Positions 25,833 through 34,406 of a stretch of 64,000 bases of DNA are shown here, piece after piece. This DNA is from Microterricola viridarii. GTDB taxonomy: Bacteria > Actinomycetota > Actinomycetes > Actinomycetales > Microbacteriaceae. The stretch lies in assembly GCF_900104895.1 (NCBI RefSeq), contig NZ_LT629742.1, positions 1,488,001 to 1,552,000 on the forward strand, written 5' to 3'. Every line of letters starts with the position of its first letter. The first letter of the stretch is position 1. The translations under genes and the position numbers were made by a program. Below the pieces are notes generated by a model. That model had not been told where the DNA came from. It did no database searches and saw nothing but the letters and a program-made list of their open reading frames with translations.

Positions 25833-26561
25833 GTGGTCTCATGGTTCGGTCGGAGCAACATCCGCGTGGAGATCCCGCGGCTCAAGGCCCGCGGGGAGTC
25901 TTCGGCGACGAAGGTCGACTTCGCCGAGTACACCCCCGAGCTGCTGCCGTTCCTCGGCCAGGCCGCGGCCGTGCACCTCGAGGTCGCCGAGAACCTGGCC
26001 CGCGCGCTCGCCGCGGCGCCCAGCCTCGAGACCAAACAGGGCATCAGCTACGCGGCCTCCCAGGTGCTCGCCACCCAGCACAAGCTGGTGGCGGAGATCC
26101 GGGCGCTGCACGCCGACCCCGACGCGCTCATGCGCCCCTTCGCCGAGGCCCTGGAGCGCTACCGCACGCTGGCGACCGGCAGCGACTGGCGTGAGCTGCT
26201 GCTCACCTGCTACCTGAGCGCCGGCATGCTCGGCGACTTCTTCGAGCAGCTCGCCCGCGGCATCGGCGGCGACGTCGGCAAGCGCGTCGCCACCCTGCTA
26301 GCCGCGGATGCCGGGGCCGAGGAGCTACGCCAGCTGCTGCAGAGCGCCATCAACGCCGACCCCCAGCTCACCTCCAGCCTGGCCATGTGGGGCCGCCGGC
26401 TGGTGGGGGACACCCTCCTCGTCGCCCGCTCGGCCCTGGCCAACGTCGACTCACCCGGAAGCGCGGCGCACCACGCCGCAGAGGCGAACATTGAACCCGT
26501 CTTCACCGAGCTCATCGCCGCGCACACCCGCCGCATGGACGGCCTCGGCCTCACAGCCTGA
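25833..26561 (+). CDS. Ferritin-like-fold protein (MiaE-like, actinobacterial)
   Basis: This 242-residue mostly helical protein has regularly placed acidic and His residues (VHLEVAENLAR, QHKLVAEIRAL, GDFFEQLARG, AHHAAEANIEP, AAHTRRMDGLG). They suit a ferritin-like four-helix di-metal fold. Actinobacterial proteins of this type sit beside the rhlE-type helicase, as here. Some relatives are annotated as tRNA-hydroxylase-like. The function is not established and metal binding is an inference. The GTG start at 25833 has no strong ribosome site. The acyl-CoA ligase follows 31 bases later. Confidence 0.75.
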   Translation: MVSWFGRSNIRVEIPRLKARGESSATKVDFAEYTPELLPFLGQAAAVHLEVAENLARALAAAPSLETKQGISYAASQVLATQHKLVAEIRALHADPDALMRPFAEALERYRTLATGSDWRELLLTCYLSAGMLGDFFEQLARGIGGDVGKRVATLLAADAGAEELRQLLQSAINADPQLTSSLAMWGRRLVGDTLLVARSALANVDSPGSAAHHAAEANIEPVFTELIAAHTRRMDGLGLTA

Positions 26562-26592
26562 GCCCGCCGCGGCAGATTTGAGAGAGGTCGTC

Positions 26593-28311
26593 ATGACCGC
26601 AGCATCCGTCTTCTCGAGCCGCCCCTGGCTGAGCGCGTACGCGCCGGGAGTCCCGTTTGACATCACGCCGCCGAAGGAGAGCCTCGTCGACATGATCGAG
26701 GCCGCGGTGCGCTCGTACCGGGCATCCGTCGCCCTGGAGTTCTTCGGCGAGACCACGACGTACGCCGAGATGGGGGAGCAGATCCTCCGGGTCGCCAACG
26801 CCCTGCGCAAGCTCGGCGTGCGCGCGGGCGACCGGGTGGCGCTCGTGCTGCCCAACTGCCCGCAGCACATCGTGGCCTTCTACGCGGTGCTCCGGCTCGG
26901 CGCGATCGCCGTCGAGCACAACCCGCTGTACACGCCGAGCGAGCTGCGGCACCAGTTCGAGGACCACGGTGCCACGACAGCCATCGTCTGGGACAAGGTG
27001 CACGACACCGTCATGGACTTCCCGGACGACATGGGGGTCGCCCACGTCGTCGCCGTCGACCTGACCCGGGCGATGCCGCTGATGAAGCGCCTCGCACTGC
27101 GGCTGCCGGTGAAGAAGGCCAAGGACGCCCGGTCGGCGCTGACCGCGCAACCGCGGGCCAAGAACGCGCTGCGCTGGGAGGACCTGCTCGAGACCCGCAA
27201 GCTGAAGAAGTCGCACCCGCGCCCGGCGCCTGCCGACACCGCGGTGCTGCAGTACACGAGCGGCACGACCGGGGCGCCGAAGGGCGCGATCCTCAGCCAC
27301 GCGAACCTCCGCGCGAACGCGCTGCAGGGTGAGGCGTGGGTGCAGGGGCTCCGCCCGGGCAAGGAGGTCGTCTACGCGGTCCTGCCGATGTTCCACGCCT
27401 ACGGGCTGACCCTCTGCCTCACCTTCGCGATGAGCACGGGCTCCCGCCTGGTGCTGTTCCCGAAGTTCGACGAGGGCCTGGTCCTGGATGCCGTGCGCAC
27501 CAGCCCGCCCACCTTCCTGCCCGCCGTGCCGCCGATCTACGAGCGGCTGGCGAAGGCGGCGGCGAAGCGCGGGGTCAGCCTGAGCAGCATCCGTTTCGCC
27601 ATCTCGGGGGCGATGAACCTGCCGCTCGCGACCGTCGAGGCGTGGGAGAAGTCGACCGGCGGCCAGCTGGTGGAGGGCTACGGGATGACGGAGACCTCGC
27701 CGGTCGCGGCCGGCAACCCGTTCAGCACCGCCCGGCGGGCGGGCACCGTCGGGGTGCCGTTCCCCAGCACCGAGATCCGCGTCGTCGACCCGGAGAACCC
27801 GCACATCGACCGCGGCTTCGACGAGGAGGGCGAGCTGCTGCTGCGCGGCCCACAGGTGTTCTCCGGTTACTGGAACCGGCCGGAGGAGTCCCTCGCCGTG
27901 TTGCAGCCCGCCGGTGACGGCGGCGGCCAGTGGCTGCGCACCGGCGACATCGTCTCCGTTTCGCCCGACGGCTTCATCACCATCGTCGACCGGATGAAGG
28001 AGCTCATCATCACGGGCGGCTTCAACGTCGCGCCGAGCGAGGTCGAGGACGCCCTGCTCTCGCACGAGTCGGTGGCCGACGCCGCCGTCGTCGGACTGCC
28101 GGCGTCGGGCGGCGGCGAGACCGTCACGGCCGCCGTCGTGCTGCAGCCAGGGGCCACCCTCGACGTCGAGGCCCTGCGCGAGCACTGCCGCGGCCGTCTG
28201 AGCGCCTACAAGGTGCCCAGGCAGATCGTGGCCGTCGAGGAGCTGCCCCGCTCGATGATCGGCAAGGTGCTGCGCCGCCAGGTGCGGGCGCAGCTGAGCG
28301 CGCTGCTCTAG
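26593..28311 (+). CDS. fadD: Long-chain fatty-acid--CoA ligase (AMP-forming)
   Basis: This 572-residue ANL-family enzyme activates fatty acids to acyl-CoA through an acyl-adenylate. The P-loop is YTSGTTGAPKGAIL, followed by GYGMTETSPVAAGNP, WLRTGDIVSVSPDG, and the hinge/lysine region MKELIITGGFNVAPSEVE with the terminal catalytic GKVLRR. Length and motifs are normal. The start at 26593 is preceded by GAGAGAGG. It lies 31 bases after the ferritin-like gene and may be cotranscribed. Substrate chain length cannot be told from the sequence. Confidence 0.92.
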   Translation: MTAASVFSSRPWLSAYAPGVPFDITPPKESLVDMIEAAVRSYRASVALEFFGETTTYAEMGEQILRVANALRKLGVRAGDRVALVLPNCPQHIVAFYAVLRLGAIAVEHNPLYTPSELRHQFEDHGATTAIVWDKVHDTVMDFPDDMGVAHVVAVDLTRAMPLMKRLALRLPVKKAKDARSALTAQPRAKNALRWEDLLETRKLKKSHPRPAPADTAVLQYTSGTTGAPKGAILSHANLRANALQGEAWVQGLRPGKEVVYAVLPMFHAYGLTLCLTFAMSTGSRLVLFPKFDEGLVLDAVRTSPPTFLPAVPPIYERLAKAAAKRGVSLSSIRFAISGAMNLPLATVEAWEKSTGGQLVEGYGMTETSPVAAGNPFSTARRAGTVGVPFPSTEIRVVDPENPHIDRGFDEEGELLLRGPQVFSGYWNRPEESLAVLQPAGDGGGQWLRTGDIVSVSPDGFITIVDRMKELIITGGFNVAPSEVEDALLSHESVADAAVVGLPASGGGETVTAAVVLQPGATLDVEALREHCRGRLSAYKVPRQIVAVEELPRSMIGKVLRRQVRAQLSALL

Positions 28312-28350
28312 CCCCGCGGCATCCGCCTGCCTCGCGCCGCCCGCGCAATG

Positions 28351-28404
28351 GACTCGCCAGAAAACGTGCCACGGCCCGAGTTTTGGGACGATTCTTGGCG
28401 AGTC
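28351..28404. repeat. 54-base palindromic element, copy 1
   Basis: Outer arms GACTCGCCA and TGGCGAGTC frame an internal segment with a looser AAAAC/GTTTT pairing. It is identical to copy 2 at 29466-29519 except for one base. It lies between the fadD stop and the DUF559 gene stop. Confidence 0.92.
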
Positions 28405-28441
28405 GATCGTGTGGCAGGGGCGTGGATGCCGCGGGCGGCCT

Positions 28442-29377
28442 TCACAGGTGCCAGCCCGCCTCGCTCAAGGCGGTGTGCACCCGCGCGACCGTGAGGTCTG
28501 GGCGCACGAACAGCCCGTGCTTGCGCACAGTGACCACTGTCCAGCCCGCACGGCGGATGCCTTCGAGCCTGCTCAGGTCGCGCTCGTATTGAGTGGTGCT
28601 CGTGCGGTGTTGGTCGCCGTCGTACTCCACGACCAGCCGCCACTCCGGGTAGACCATGTCGACGCGACCGAGGAAGCGCCCCGCAGGGTCTCTCAGCACC
28701 TGGTTGAGCAGCGGCTCGGGCAGCCCGGCATCCACGAGGAGCAAGCGCAACAATGTCTCCGGCCGTGACTCGGCACCAGCGCGCACGCGGGCGAGCGCGC
28801 GCAGGGCCACGCGTTTCCCCCGTCCGCCGTAGCCGGCCAGCCGCTCGGCGAGCTCGTCGACGGACGTGAACGGGCGCGGGTCGACAGGGTCGAGCAGCGC
28901 TGGGTTGAGCACGAGGTGATCGCCGACCACCACGAGCTCGTTGGCGGGGAGGAGCCCGGCCAGTTGAACCCAGCTCGAGGCTGCGCTGCTGACCGGAAGC
29001 CCGTGGCGCAGAACGAGCGGCGCCGACCCCGGCGGGAGTTCATGCCCGATCACCCCGCGGGTGCGCGGCGGGCGGTGCGGCGCGAAGCTGGCGACGTGGA
29101 GCTTCTCCTCGGGGCCGAAGGCCGCGGGAAGGGGCGCACCCCATATCCGGGCGGCGGTCAGGTGGCTGAAGAACTGCCCCGGTCGCATCCGCGTGGCGTA
29201 GGCGCGGCAACGATCGAGCAGAGCGCCGCCGTCCGGGGCGGCGACGCGCACTCCGTGGAAGGGACTGGTCAAGTCGCCGCCGCGCAGCCGCTCCGGGCTC
29301 AGACCCGCGTCGCGTGCCTCATCGACGGTGAACGCGCGCCCGGTGAAGCCGGGTGGCAGCGGAACGCGACGGGGCAT
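28442..29377 (-). CDS. DUF559 (VSR-like) nuclease-fold protein with an AbiEi-like N-terminal region
   Basis: This 311-residue protein has two parts. The N-terminal region (FTVDEARDAGLSPERLRGGDL, then FSHLTAARIWGAPLP) resembles the AbiEi-type antitoxin winged-helix proteins. The C-terminal region holds GRVDMVYPEWRLVVEYDGDQH, a DUF559/VSR-type endonuclease core with acidic residues and Gln/His. Such proteins are very common and variable in actinobacteria, and their role is unresolved. No partner AbiEii-type toxin gene lies next to it. Copies of a 54-base palindrome flank it on both sides, which hints that the segment was mobile or is recombination-prone. Confidence 0.8.
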   Translation of the reverse strand: MPRRVPLPPGFTGRAFTVDEARDAGLSPERLRGGDLTSPFHGVRVAAPDGGALLDRCRAYATRMRPGQFFSHLTAARIWGAPLPAAFGPEEKLHVASFAPHRPPRTRGVIGHELPPGSAPLVLRHGLPVSSAASSWVQLAGLLPANELVVVGDHLVLNPALLDPVDPRPFTSVDELAERLAGYGGRGKRVALRALARVRAGAESRPETLLRLLLVDAGLPEPLLNQVLRDPAGRFLGRVDMVYPEWRLVVEYDGDQHRTSTTQYERDLSRLEGIRRAGWTVVTVRKHGLFVRPDLTVARVHTALSEAGWHL

Positions 29378-29465
29378 GCCTCATCATGCCGCGAAGCGCC
29401 CACTCCTTGCAGAAGTTATCCACAGCCCGGTGCCAGGCTGGAGCCTGCCCGGCATCCGCGCAATC

Positions 29466-29519
29466 GACTCGCCAGAAAACGTGCCAAGGCCCGAGTTTTG
29501 GGACGATTCTTGGCGAGTC
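29466..29519. repeat. 54-base palindromic element, copy 2
   Basis: This is the same element as at 28351-28404 with one substitution (A for C) in the centre. Flanking bases extend the arms here to ATCGACTCGCCA/TGGCGAGTCGAT (29463-29522). It lies upstream of the DUF559 gene and downstream of the VOC gene. Confidence 0.92.
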
Positions 29520-29550
29520 GATGCGGATGCGGCGGGCACGGGCCGCGGGC

Positions 29551-29961
29551 TCAGGCGGCGGGCGCCTGCGCGATGCGGACGGTGTTGCCGGACGGGTCGC
29601 GGAAGGCGCAGTCGCGCGGGCCCCACTGCTGGTCCATCGGCTCCTGCAGCACCTCGGCGCCGGACGCGCGCACCGTCTCATAGAGGCCGTCGAGGTCGTC
29701 GGTGCGGAACACGAGCATCGGCAGCACGCCCTTGGTGAGTAGCTCCTGCAGCGCGTCGCCGTCGGCTTGGGAGCGGCCGGCGTGCGGCTCGGAGAGCACG
29801 ATGCCGAGGCCGGGCTGCGCGGGGGTGGCGAGCGTGACCCAGCGGTGCCCGCCGGAGCCGACGTCGTTCTGCACGTCGAGGCCGAGTGCGCCACTGTAGA
29901 AGGCGATCGACTCGTCGACGTCGTTGACCGTTACGTTGGTGAACTGGAGTGAGAGTGTCAT
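29551..29961 (-). CDS. VOC (glyoxalase/bleomycin-resistance fold) family protein
   Basis: This 136-residue protein has two beta-alpha-beta-beta-beta halves: LQFTNVTVNDVDESIAFYSGALG, then LPMLVFRTDDLDGLYETVRASG and CAFRDPSGNTVRIAQ. The Glu/His metal positions are only partly conserved, so it may not be a true lyase. Family roles include methylglyoxal detoxification, dioxygenation and drug binding. It starts 10 bases after the AraC-type regulator stop, so the two form an operon and the regulator probably controls it. Confidence 0.87.
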   Translation of the reverse strand: MTLSLQFTNVTVNDVDESIAFYSGALGLDVQNDVGSGGHRWVTLATPAQPGLGIVLSEPHAGRSQADGDALQELLTKGVLPMLVFRTDDLDGLYETVRASGAEVLQEPMDQQWGPRDCAFRDPSGNTVRIAQAPAA

Positions 29962-29971
29962 GTCCGCGACA

Positions 29972-30439
29972 CTACGCCGCGGCCGATCCGCCCGCTTCTT
30001 CGATCCTGCTCGATTCGCGCGTCGATTCTCGCGCGGGCCGAGCGGCCCGCACCGGGCGCGTGTGCGCCTGGGCGATGCAGCTGGGCATGGCGCGCACCGC
30101 GCTGTGCTCGCGGCGGCGGTACGCGGATGGCGTCTCACCGGTGATCTCGGTGAAGCTCGAGCTGAACGAGCCGAGCGAGGTGGCGCCGACGGCGAGGCAG
30201 GCGTCGGTGACGCTGGCCCCGTCCCGGAGCAGCGCCATGGCACGCTCGATCCTGCGGGTCATGAGGTAGCTGTACGGCGTCTCGCCGTAGGCGGCGCGGA
30301 AGCGCCGGGAGAAGTGCGCGGGCGACATCAGCGCCCGCGCCGCCATCGTCGGCACGTCCAGGGGCCGCGCGTACTCCCGGTCAATCAGGTCGCGGGCGCG
30401 GCGCAGGTGTGCCAGGTTCTCCAGCTCCTGCGGGGTCAT
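29972..30439 (-). CDS. AraC/XylS-type transcriptional regulator (DNA-binding domain only)
   Basis: This 155-residue protein consists of a single AraC DNA-binding domain with two helix-turn-helix units: MAARALMSPAHFSRRFRAAYG and the second around LAVGATSLGSFSSSF, ending TGETPSAYRRR. There is no N-terminal sensor domain. The last 40 residues are basic and disordered. It is the first gene of a pair with the VOC protein. Similar short AraC proteins commonly regulate an adjacent glyoxalase-type gene. Confidence 0.88.
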   Translation of the reverse strand: MTPQELENLAHLRRARDLIDREYARPLDVPTMAARALMSPAHFSRRFRAAYGETPYSYLMTRRIERAMALLRDGASVTDACLAVGATSLGSFSSSFTEITGETPSAYRRREHSAVRAMPSCIAQAHTRPVRAARPARESTRESSRIEEAGGSAAA

Positions 30440-30448
30440 CGCCGGGCC

Positions 30449-30751
30449 TCAGGCCGTGGCTGTTCCGGAGCTGAGCGTGGCGAGCAGGCGCTCGTCGGAT
30501 GCCGCACGGGTGCGTCCGATCAGCAGTGCAGCGCCGGCGGAGACCGCGGCAGCGCCGACGAGCGTGATCAGCCAGATCCAGCCGCTGTCCCATGCCATGC
30601 CGAGCCAGGTCAGTGCAACCCAGAGGATCGCCGCGGTGGCGGTGCCGATCGCCGGCACCACAACCACGCCGTACTCGGCGCGGCGCGGCAGGGTGTACCG
30701 GGCTGCGATGCCAAGGATCGCCCCGCCGAGCGCCACGAAGAGCAGCTCCAT
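30449..30751 (-). CDS. Small conserved membrane protein
   Basis: This 100-residue protein has three hydrophobic segments (LLFVALGGAILGIAARY, YGVVVVPAIGTATAAILWVALTWLGMAW, and GWIWLITLVGAAAVSAGAALLIG) and a short polar tail. Its ATG lies two bases after the DUF3107 stop, so it is the second gene of that operon. The family is known in actinobacteria next to DUF3107, but I know of no assigned function. Confidence 0.78.
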   Translation of the reverse strand: MELLFVALGGAILGIAARYTLPRRAEYGVVVVPAIGTATAAILWVALTWLGMAWDSGWIWLITLVGAAAVSAGAALLIGRTRAASDERLLATLSSGTATA

Positions 30752-30753
30752 GG

Positions 30754-30978
30754 TTAGCCCACGAATCCGATGCGACGGCTCTCTTCGGTGCCGATCTCGA
30801 TGTACGCGAAGGTCGCGGAGGGCACGATGTAGGTGTTGCCCTTGTCGTCGCCGAGCTTCAGGTAACCGGTCTCCCCGGCGAGCAGCGCGGCAACGGCGGT
30901 CTCGATGTCGGCGACCGGCTGGGAAGTCTCGAAGTTGATCTCGCGAGGAGAGTTCTGGATGCCAATGCGAATGTCCAC
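30754..30978 (-). CDS. DUF3107 family protein (TB9.4-like)
   Basis: This 74-residue protein begins MDIRIGIQNSPREINFE and contains GYLKLGDDKGNTYIVPSATFAYIEIG, the DUF3107 pattern of the mycobacterial TB9.4 (Rv3208A) group. It is a compact soluble protein of unknown function. The ATG at 30978 has GGAAAGG about ten bases upstream. It diverges from adnA, as part of a block whose order resembles the mycobacterial chromosome. Confidence 0.9.
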   Translation of the reverse strand: MDIRIGIQNSPREINFETSQPVADIETAVAALLAGETGYLKLGDDKGNTYIVPSATFAYIEIGTEESRRIGFVG

Positions 30979-31130
30979 CGGGTGTGCCTTTCCTTTGCCC
31001 TGACGCCAGGGCGTTCCTGTCAGAGTATTCCAGATCGGGCGCCGCTCGCTTCCCGTTCACTGTTGGCGCAACCGCGCGCGCACGGCGTTGTCGCGGGGGC
31101 CTGTCAGTGCCGGGCGCTACCGTGGGAGAC

Positions 31131-34100
31131 GTGGCCAGAACAGAGCAGAATCCGGCGCCAGCAGGGCGCGCCTTCGTGCCCCGTGCCGGAGCGGGGCATC
31201 CCGTCGGCGCCGCGGTGCTTGATGACGCGCAGCGAGCCGTGCTGGAGCTGCCGCTGACCGCGACGGCCGCCGTGCTCGGCGCCCCGGGCAGCGGCAAGAC
31301 GCTCACCCTCGTCGAGCTGATCGCCGACCGGGTGCTGAACCACGGCCTCGCCCCTGAGCAGGTGCTCGTGCTGGCCCCGAACCGCCTCGCGGCCACCCGG
31401 CTGCGCGACCGGCTGGCGGTGCGCCTCGGCGTGCCGAGCGCCGGCCCGATCGCACGCACGGCGAACTCGGTCGCGTTCCAGGTCGTGCGGGCGGCATCCG
31501 AGCAGCCCGTCACCCTGCTCACCGGCGGCGAGCAGGACTCGATCATGTCCGAGCTGCTCCTCGGCGACATCCTCGACCAGGCCGGCCCTGACTGGCCGCA
31601 CCCGCTCGGCGAGGAGGTGCGCCAGATGCGCGGGTTCCGCACCGAGCTGCGCGAGCTCAGCATGCGCTGCGCGGAGCACGGGGTGTCGATGCCGCGGCTG
31701 GCCGAACTCGGCCGCGCCCACGACCACCCGGAGTGGGTGGCGGCCGCCGAGTTCCTCGACGGCTACGCAGACAACAAAGAGCAGGCCCGGCCCGGCCAGT
31801 ACGACTCGGCCGAGCTCTCCACCGAGGCCGCCGTGTATGTGGCGCGCGCCGAGCCCGGCGCCGCCGGGGCGGCCACCCTCGGGCCGCTGGCCGGGGTGCG
31901 CCTGATCGCCGTCGACGACGCGCAAGACGCCACCGGTTCGACGATCGCGCTGTTGCAGGCCTTCGCCGCCCGCGGCGTCGCCATCGTCGCCTTCGGTGAC
32001 CCGGATGTCGCGAGCACGGCGTTCCGCGGGGCCCGCTCGGAGGTGCTCGGCCGGCTGGGGGAGGCGCTCGGCGTGCCCGGAACGGCTCGACTCGTGCTCT
32101 CCACCGTCTACCGCGGCCGGCCGGAGCTGCGCGAGCTGGTCGGCGCCGTCGTCGGCCACATCGGCACCGCGCTCGCCGGGCTGCAACGGCGCGCCGAGCT
32201 GGCGCCGTCGGCGTTCGCCGGCCCCGCGACGGGCGAGACCGCCGTCGCGGCGGATGCCGGAGCCCCGGATGCCGGCGCATCGACTCCTGCAGCGCCGAGC
32301 GCCGCCGAACGGATCGGGTACGCCGCGACCGTGCGCATCGAGGCCAGCTCGCACGCCGCCGAGTGCGGGGAGCTCGCCCGGCTGCTGCGCGAGCACCACC
32401 TGCTCCGCGGGATGCCGTGGGCGCGCATGGCGGTCGTCGTGCGCTCCGGCGCCGACATCGCCGGGCTGGAGCGCGGGCTCTCCCTCAGCGACGTGCCCAC
32501 CCGGGCCGCCACGGCCAGGCGGGCGCTCCGCGACGACCCGGCCGCCGCCCAGCTGCTGGCCGCGGCATCCGTCGCCATCGGCGTCAGGGAGCTGACCGCC
32601 CCGGCCGCCGTGGAGATCCTGACCGGCCCGCTCGGCCGGCTCGACGCCATCGCGCTTCGCCGGCTCCGGCTGAGCCTCCGCCAGCAGGAGCTCGCTGGCG
32701 ACGGCACCCGCACCAGCGACGAGCTGCTCGTCGAGGCCATGCGCGTGCCGGGCGGCTTCGGCACGATCGACTCCGGGCCGGCCGCGCGGGCCGGGCGAGC
32801 AGCCGCGAACGTGGCGGAGGCCGCACGCGTCGCCGCAGCGGGCGGCTCGATCGAGGAGGTGCTCTGGCAGCTCTGGCAGGGCGCCGGCCTCGGCACGGAG
32901 TGGGGCAAGCAGGCCAGGGGCACCGGCGTGCTCGCCGACGAGGCGAACCGAGCGCTTGACGGCGCCGTCGCGCTGTTCGCCGCCGCCCAGCGCTTCGTCG
33001 AGCGCACCCCGGAGCTTCCGCCCGCGCAGTTCATCGCCGACGTGCTGGCCAGCGACCTGCCGGAGGACTCCCTCGCCCCGCAGAGCGAGGGCGACGCCGT
33101 GCTGATCTGCACGCCGCCCGGGGTCGTGGGGCAAGACTTCGACGTCGTCGTGCTGGCCGGCCTGCAGGAGGGCGTCTGGCCGAACCTCAAACCGCGCGGC
33201 TCCCTGCTGCACCCGGAGCTCGTGGAAGACCTCGCCGGCCTCGGCGACGAGCCGGCAGCAGCCGGGGTGAACGACGAGCGGGCGGCCGTCCGCAGCGACG
33301 AGCTGCGCATGTTCGCCCTCGCCGCCTCCCGGGCACACCGCCAGCTCGTGCTCAGCTGCACCAGCAACGACGACGAGCAGCCGAGCACGTTCATGGGCTT
33401 CGTGCCCGACCTGACGCCGCTACACCGCGGGCGCCCGCTGCACCTGCGCGGGCTCGTCGGGAGCCTGCGCCGCGAGCTCGTCGAGCGGGGAACGCCCGCC
33501 GCGGCATCCGCCCTGGCCCTGTTGGCCAGCGAGGAGATCCCCGGCGCGCACCCGGCGAGCTGGTACGGGATGCGCCCGCCGTCGACGCTGGAACCGCTCG
33601 TCGACCTGGAGGCGGAGGGCGCCGTCGTCGCGGTGTCGCCCTCCCAAATCGAGAAGGCCGAGAAGTCGGCGCTGGCCTGGTTCGTCGACACCGTCGCGGC
33701 CAGCCCGGGCGGGCTCGCCGCCTCCATCGGCACCATCGTGCACGCGGTCATGGAGACGGCGAGCACGAAGCCGGACGCCGACCTCAGCGTCGACGGGCTC
33801 TGGGCCGAGGCCGCGGAGCGCTGGAAGCAGCTGCGCTTCGAGGCGCCGTGGCTGGCCGAGCGCGAGAGGCGGGGCGCGGAGCGGCTGCTCGGCGGCCTGA
33901 GCGAGTACCTCGGCGACTTCGCCGACGACGGCAAGACGCTGCTGCAGGCGGAGGGCCGGTTCACGGTCGACTTCGAACACGTGAGCCTGCACGGCAGCGT
34001 CGACCGGGTCGAGCGCACCGCCGACGGCACCACGGTCATCGTCGACCTGAAGACGGGGTCGCGGATGCCGACGCAATCCGGCATGGCCGAGCACCCGCAG

Positions 34101-34406
34101 TTGGCCGCCTACCAGCTCGGGATGGCCAGCGGGGCGATCCCCACCGGCACCGGCGAGGGCGATGAGGGCACGATCGGCGGCGCGAAGCTGGTCTTCGTGT
34201 CCTCCGGCGTGCGCGGCAAGAGTTACAGCGAGAGGACCCAACAGCCCATGGACGAGGCGGCGCTCGAGGCGTTCCGGCAACGACTGCTCACGGTCTCCCG
34301 CGCCATCTCCGGCGCGAGTTTCGCCGGGCCGCTGCAGCTGGACTTCAACGACCCGCTGGCCCGCTGGGAGTACCGCATCCACCTGGTGCCGGCGGTGTCC
34401 GCATGA
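31131..34406 (+). CDS. adnA: AdnA-like subunit of the AdnAB helicase-nuclease
   Basis: This 1091-residue protein has an SF1A helicase region and a C-terminal RecB-like nuclease domain. Walker A is GAPGSGKT at 50-57. Motif II reads AVDDAQD instead of DExxQ, and motif III is FGDPDVASTAFRGA without the usual Gln. The motor therefore looks degenerate, as known for AdnA. The nuclease has SVDRVERTADGTTVIVDLKTG and LAAYQLG. AdnAB resects double-strand breaks for recombination in actinobacteria. The GTG at 31131 has GGGAG upstream. It overlaps adnB by ATGA. Confidence 0.9.
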   Translation: MARTEQNPAPAGRAFVPRAGAGHPVGAAVLDDAQRAVLELPLTATAAVLGAPGSGKTLTLVELIADRVLNHGLAPEQVLVLAPNRLAATRLRDRLAVRLGVPSAGPIARTANSVAFQVVRAASEQPVTLLTGGEQDSIMSELLLGDILDQAGPDWPHPLGEEVRQMRGFRTELRELSMRCAEHGVSMPRLAELGRAHDHPEWVAAAEFLDGYADNKEQARPGQYDSAELSTEAAVYVARAEPGAAGAATLGPLAGVRLIAVDDAQDATGSTIALLQAFAARGVAIVAFGDPDVASTAFRGARSEVLGRLGEALGVPGTARLVLSTVYRGRPELRELVGAVVGHIGTALAGLQRRAELAPSAFAGPATGETAVAADAGAPDAGASTPAAPSAAERIGYAATVRIEASSHAAECGELARLLREHHLLRGMPWARMAVVVRSGADIAGLERGLSLSDVPTRAATARRALRDDPAAAQLLAAASVAIGVRELTAPAAVEILTGPLGRLDAIALRRLRLSLRQQELAGDGTRTSDELLVEAMRVPGGFGTIDSGPAARAGRAAANVAEAARVAAAGGSIEEVLWQLWQGAGLGTEWGKQARGTGVLADEANRALDGAVALFAAAQRFVERTPELPPAQFIADVLASDLPEDSLAPQSEGDAVLICTPPGVVGQDFDVVVLAGLQEGVWPNLKPRGSLLHPELVEDLAGLGDEPAAAGVNDERAAVRSDELRMFALAASRAHRQLVLSCTSNDDEQPSTFMGFVPDLTPLHRGRPLHLRGLVGSLRRELVERGTPAAASALALLASEEIPGAHPASWYGMRPPSTLEPLVDLEAEGAVVAVSPSQIEKAEKSALAWFVDTVAASPGGLAASIGTIVHAVMETASTKPDADLSVDGLWAEAAERWKQLRFEAPWLAERERRGAERLLGGLSEYLGDFADDGKTLLQAEGRFTVDFEHVSLHGSVDRVERTADGTTVIVDLKTGSRMPTQSGMAEHPQLAAYQLGMASGAIPTGTGEGDEGTIGGAKLVFVSSGVRGKSYSERTQQPMDEAALEAFRQRLLTVSRAISGASFAGPLQLDFNDPLARWEYRIHLVPAVSA

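Noticed and set aside
28442-29377. AbiE-type toxin-antitoxin system
   Set aside because: Only an AbiEi-like N-terminus is seen, fused to a DUF559 domain. No AbiEii nucleotidyltransferase partner is adjacent.
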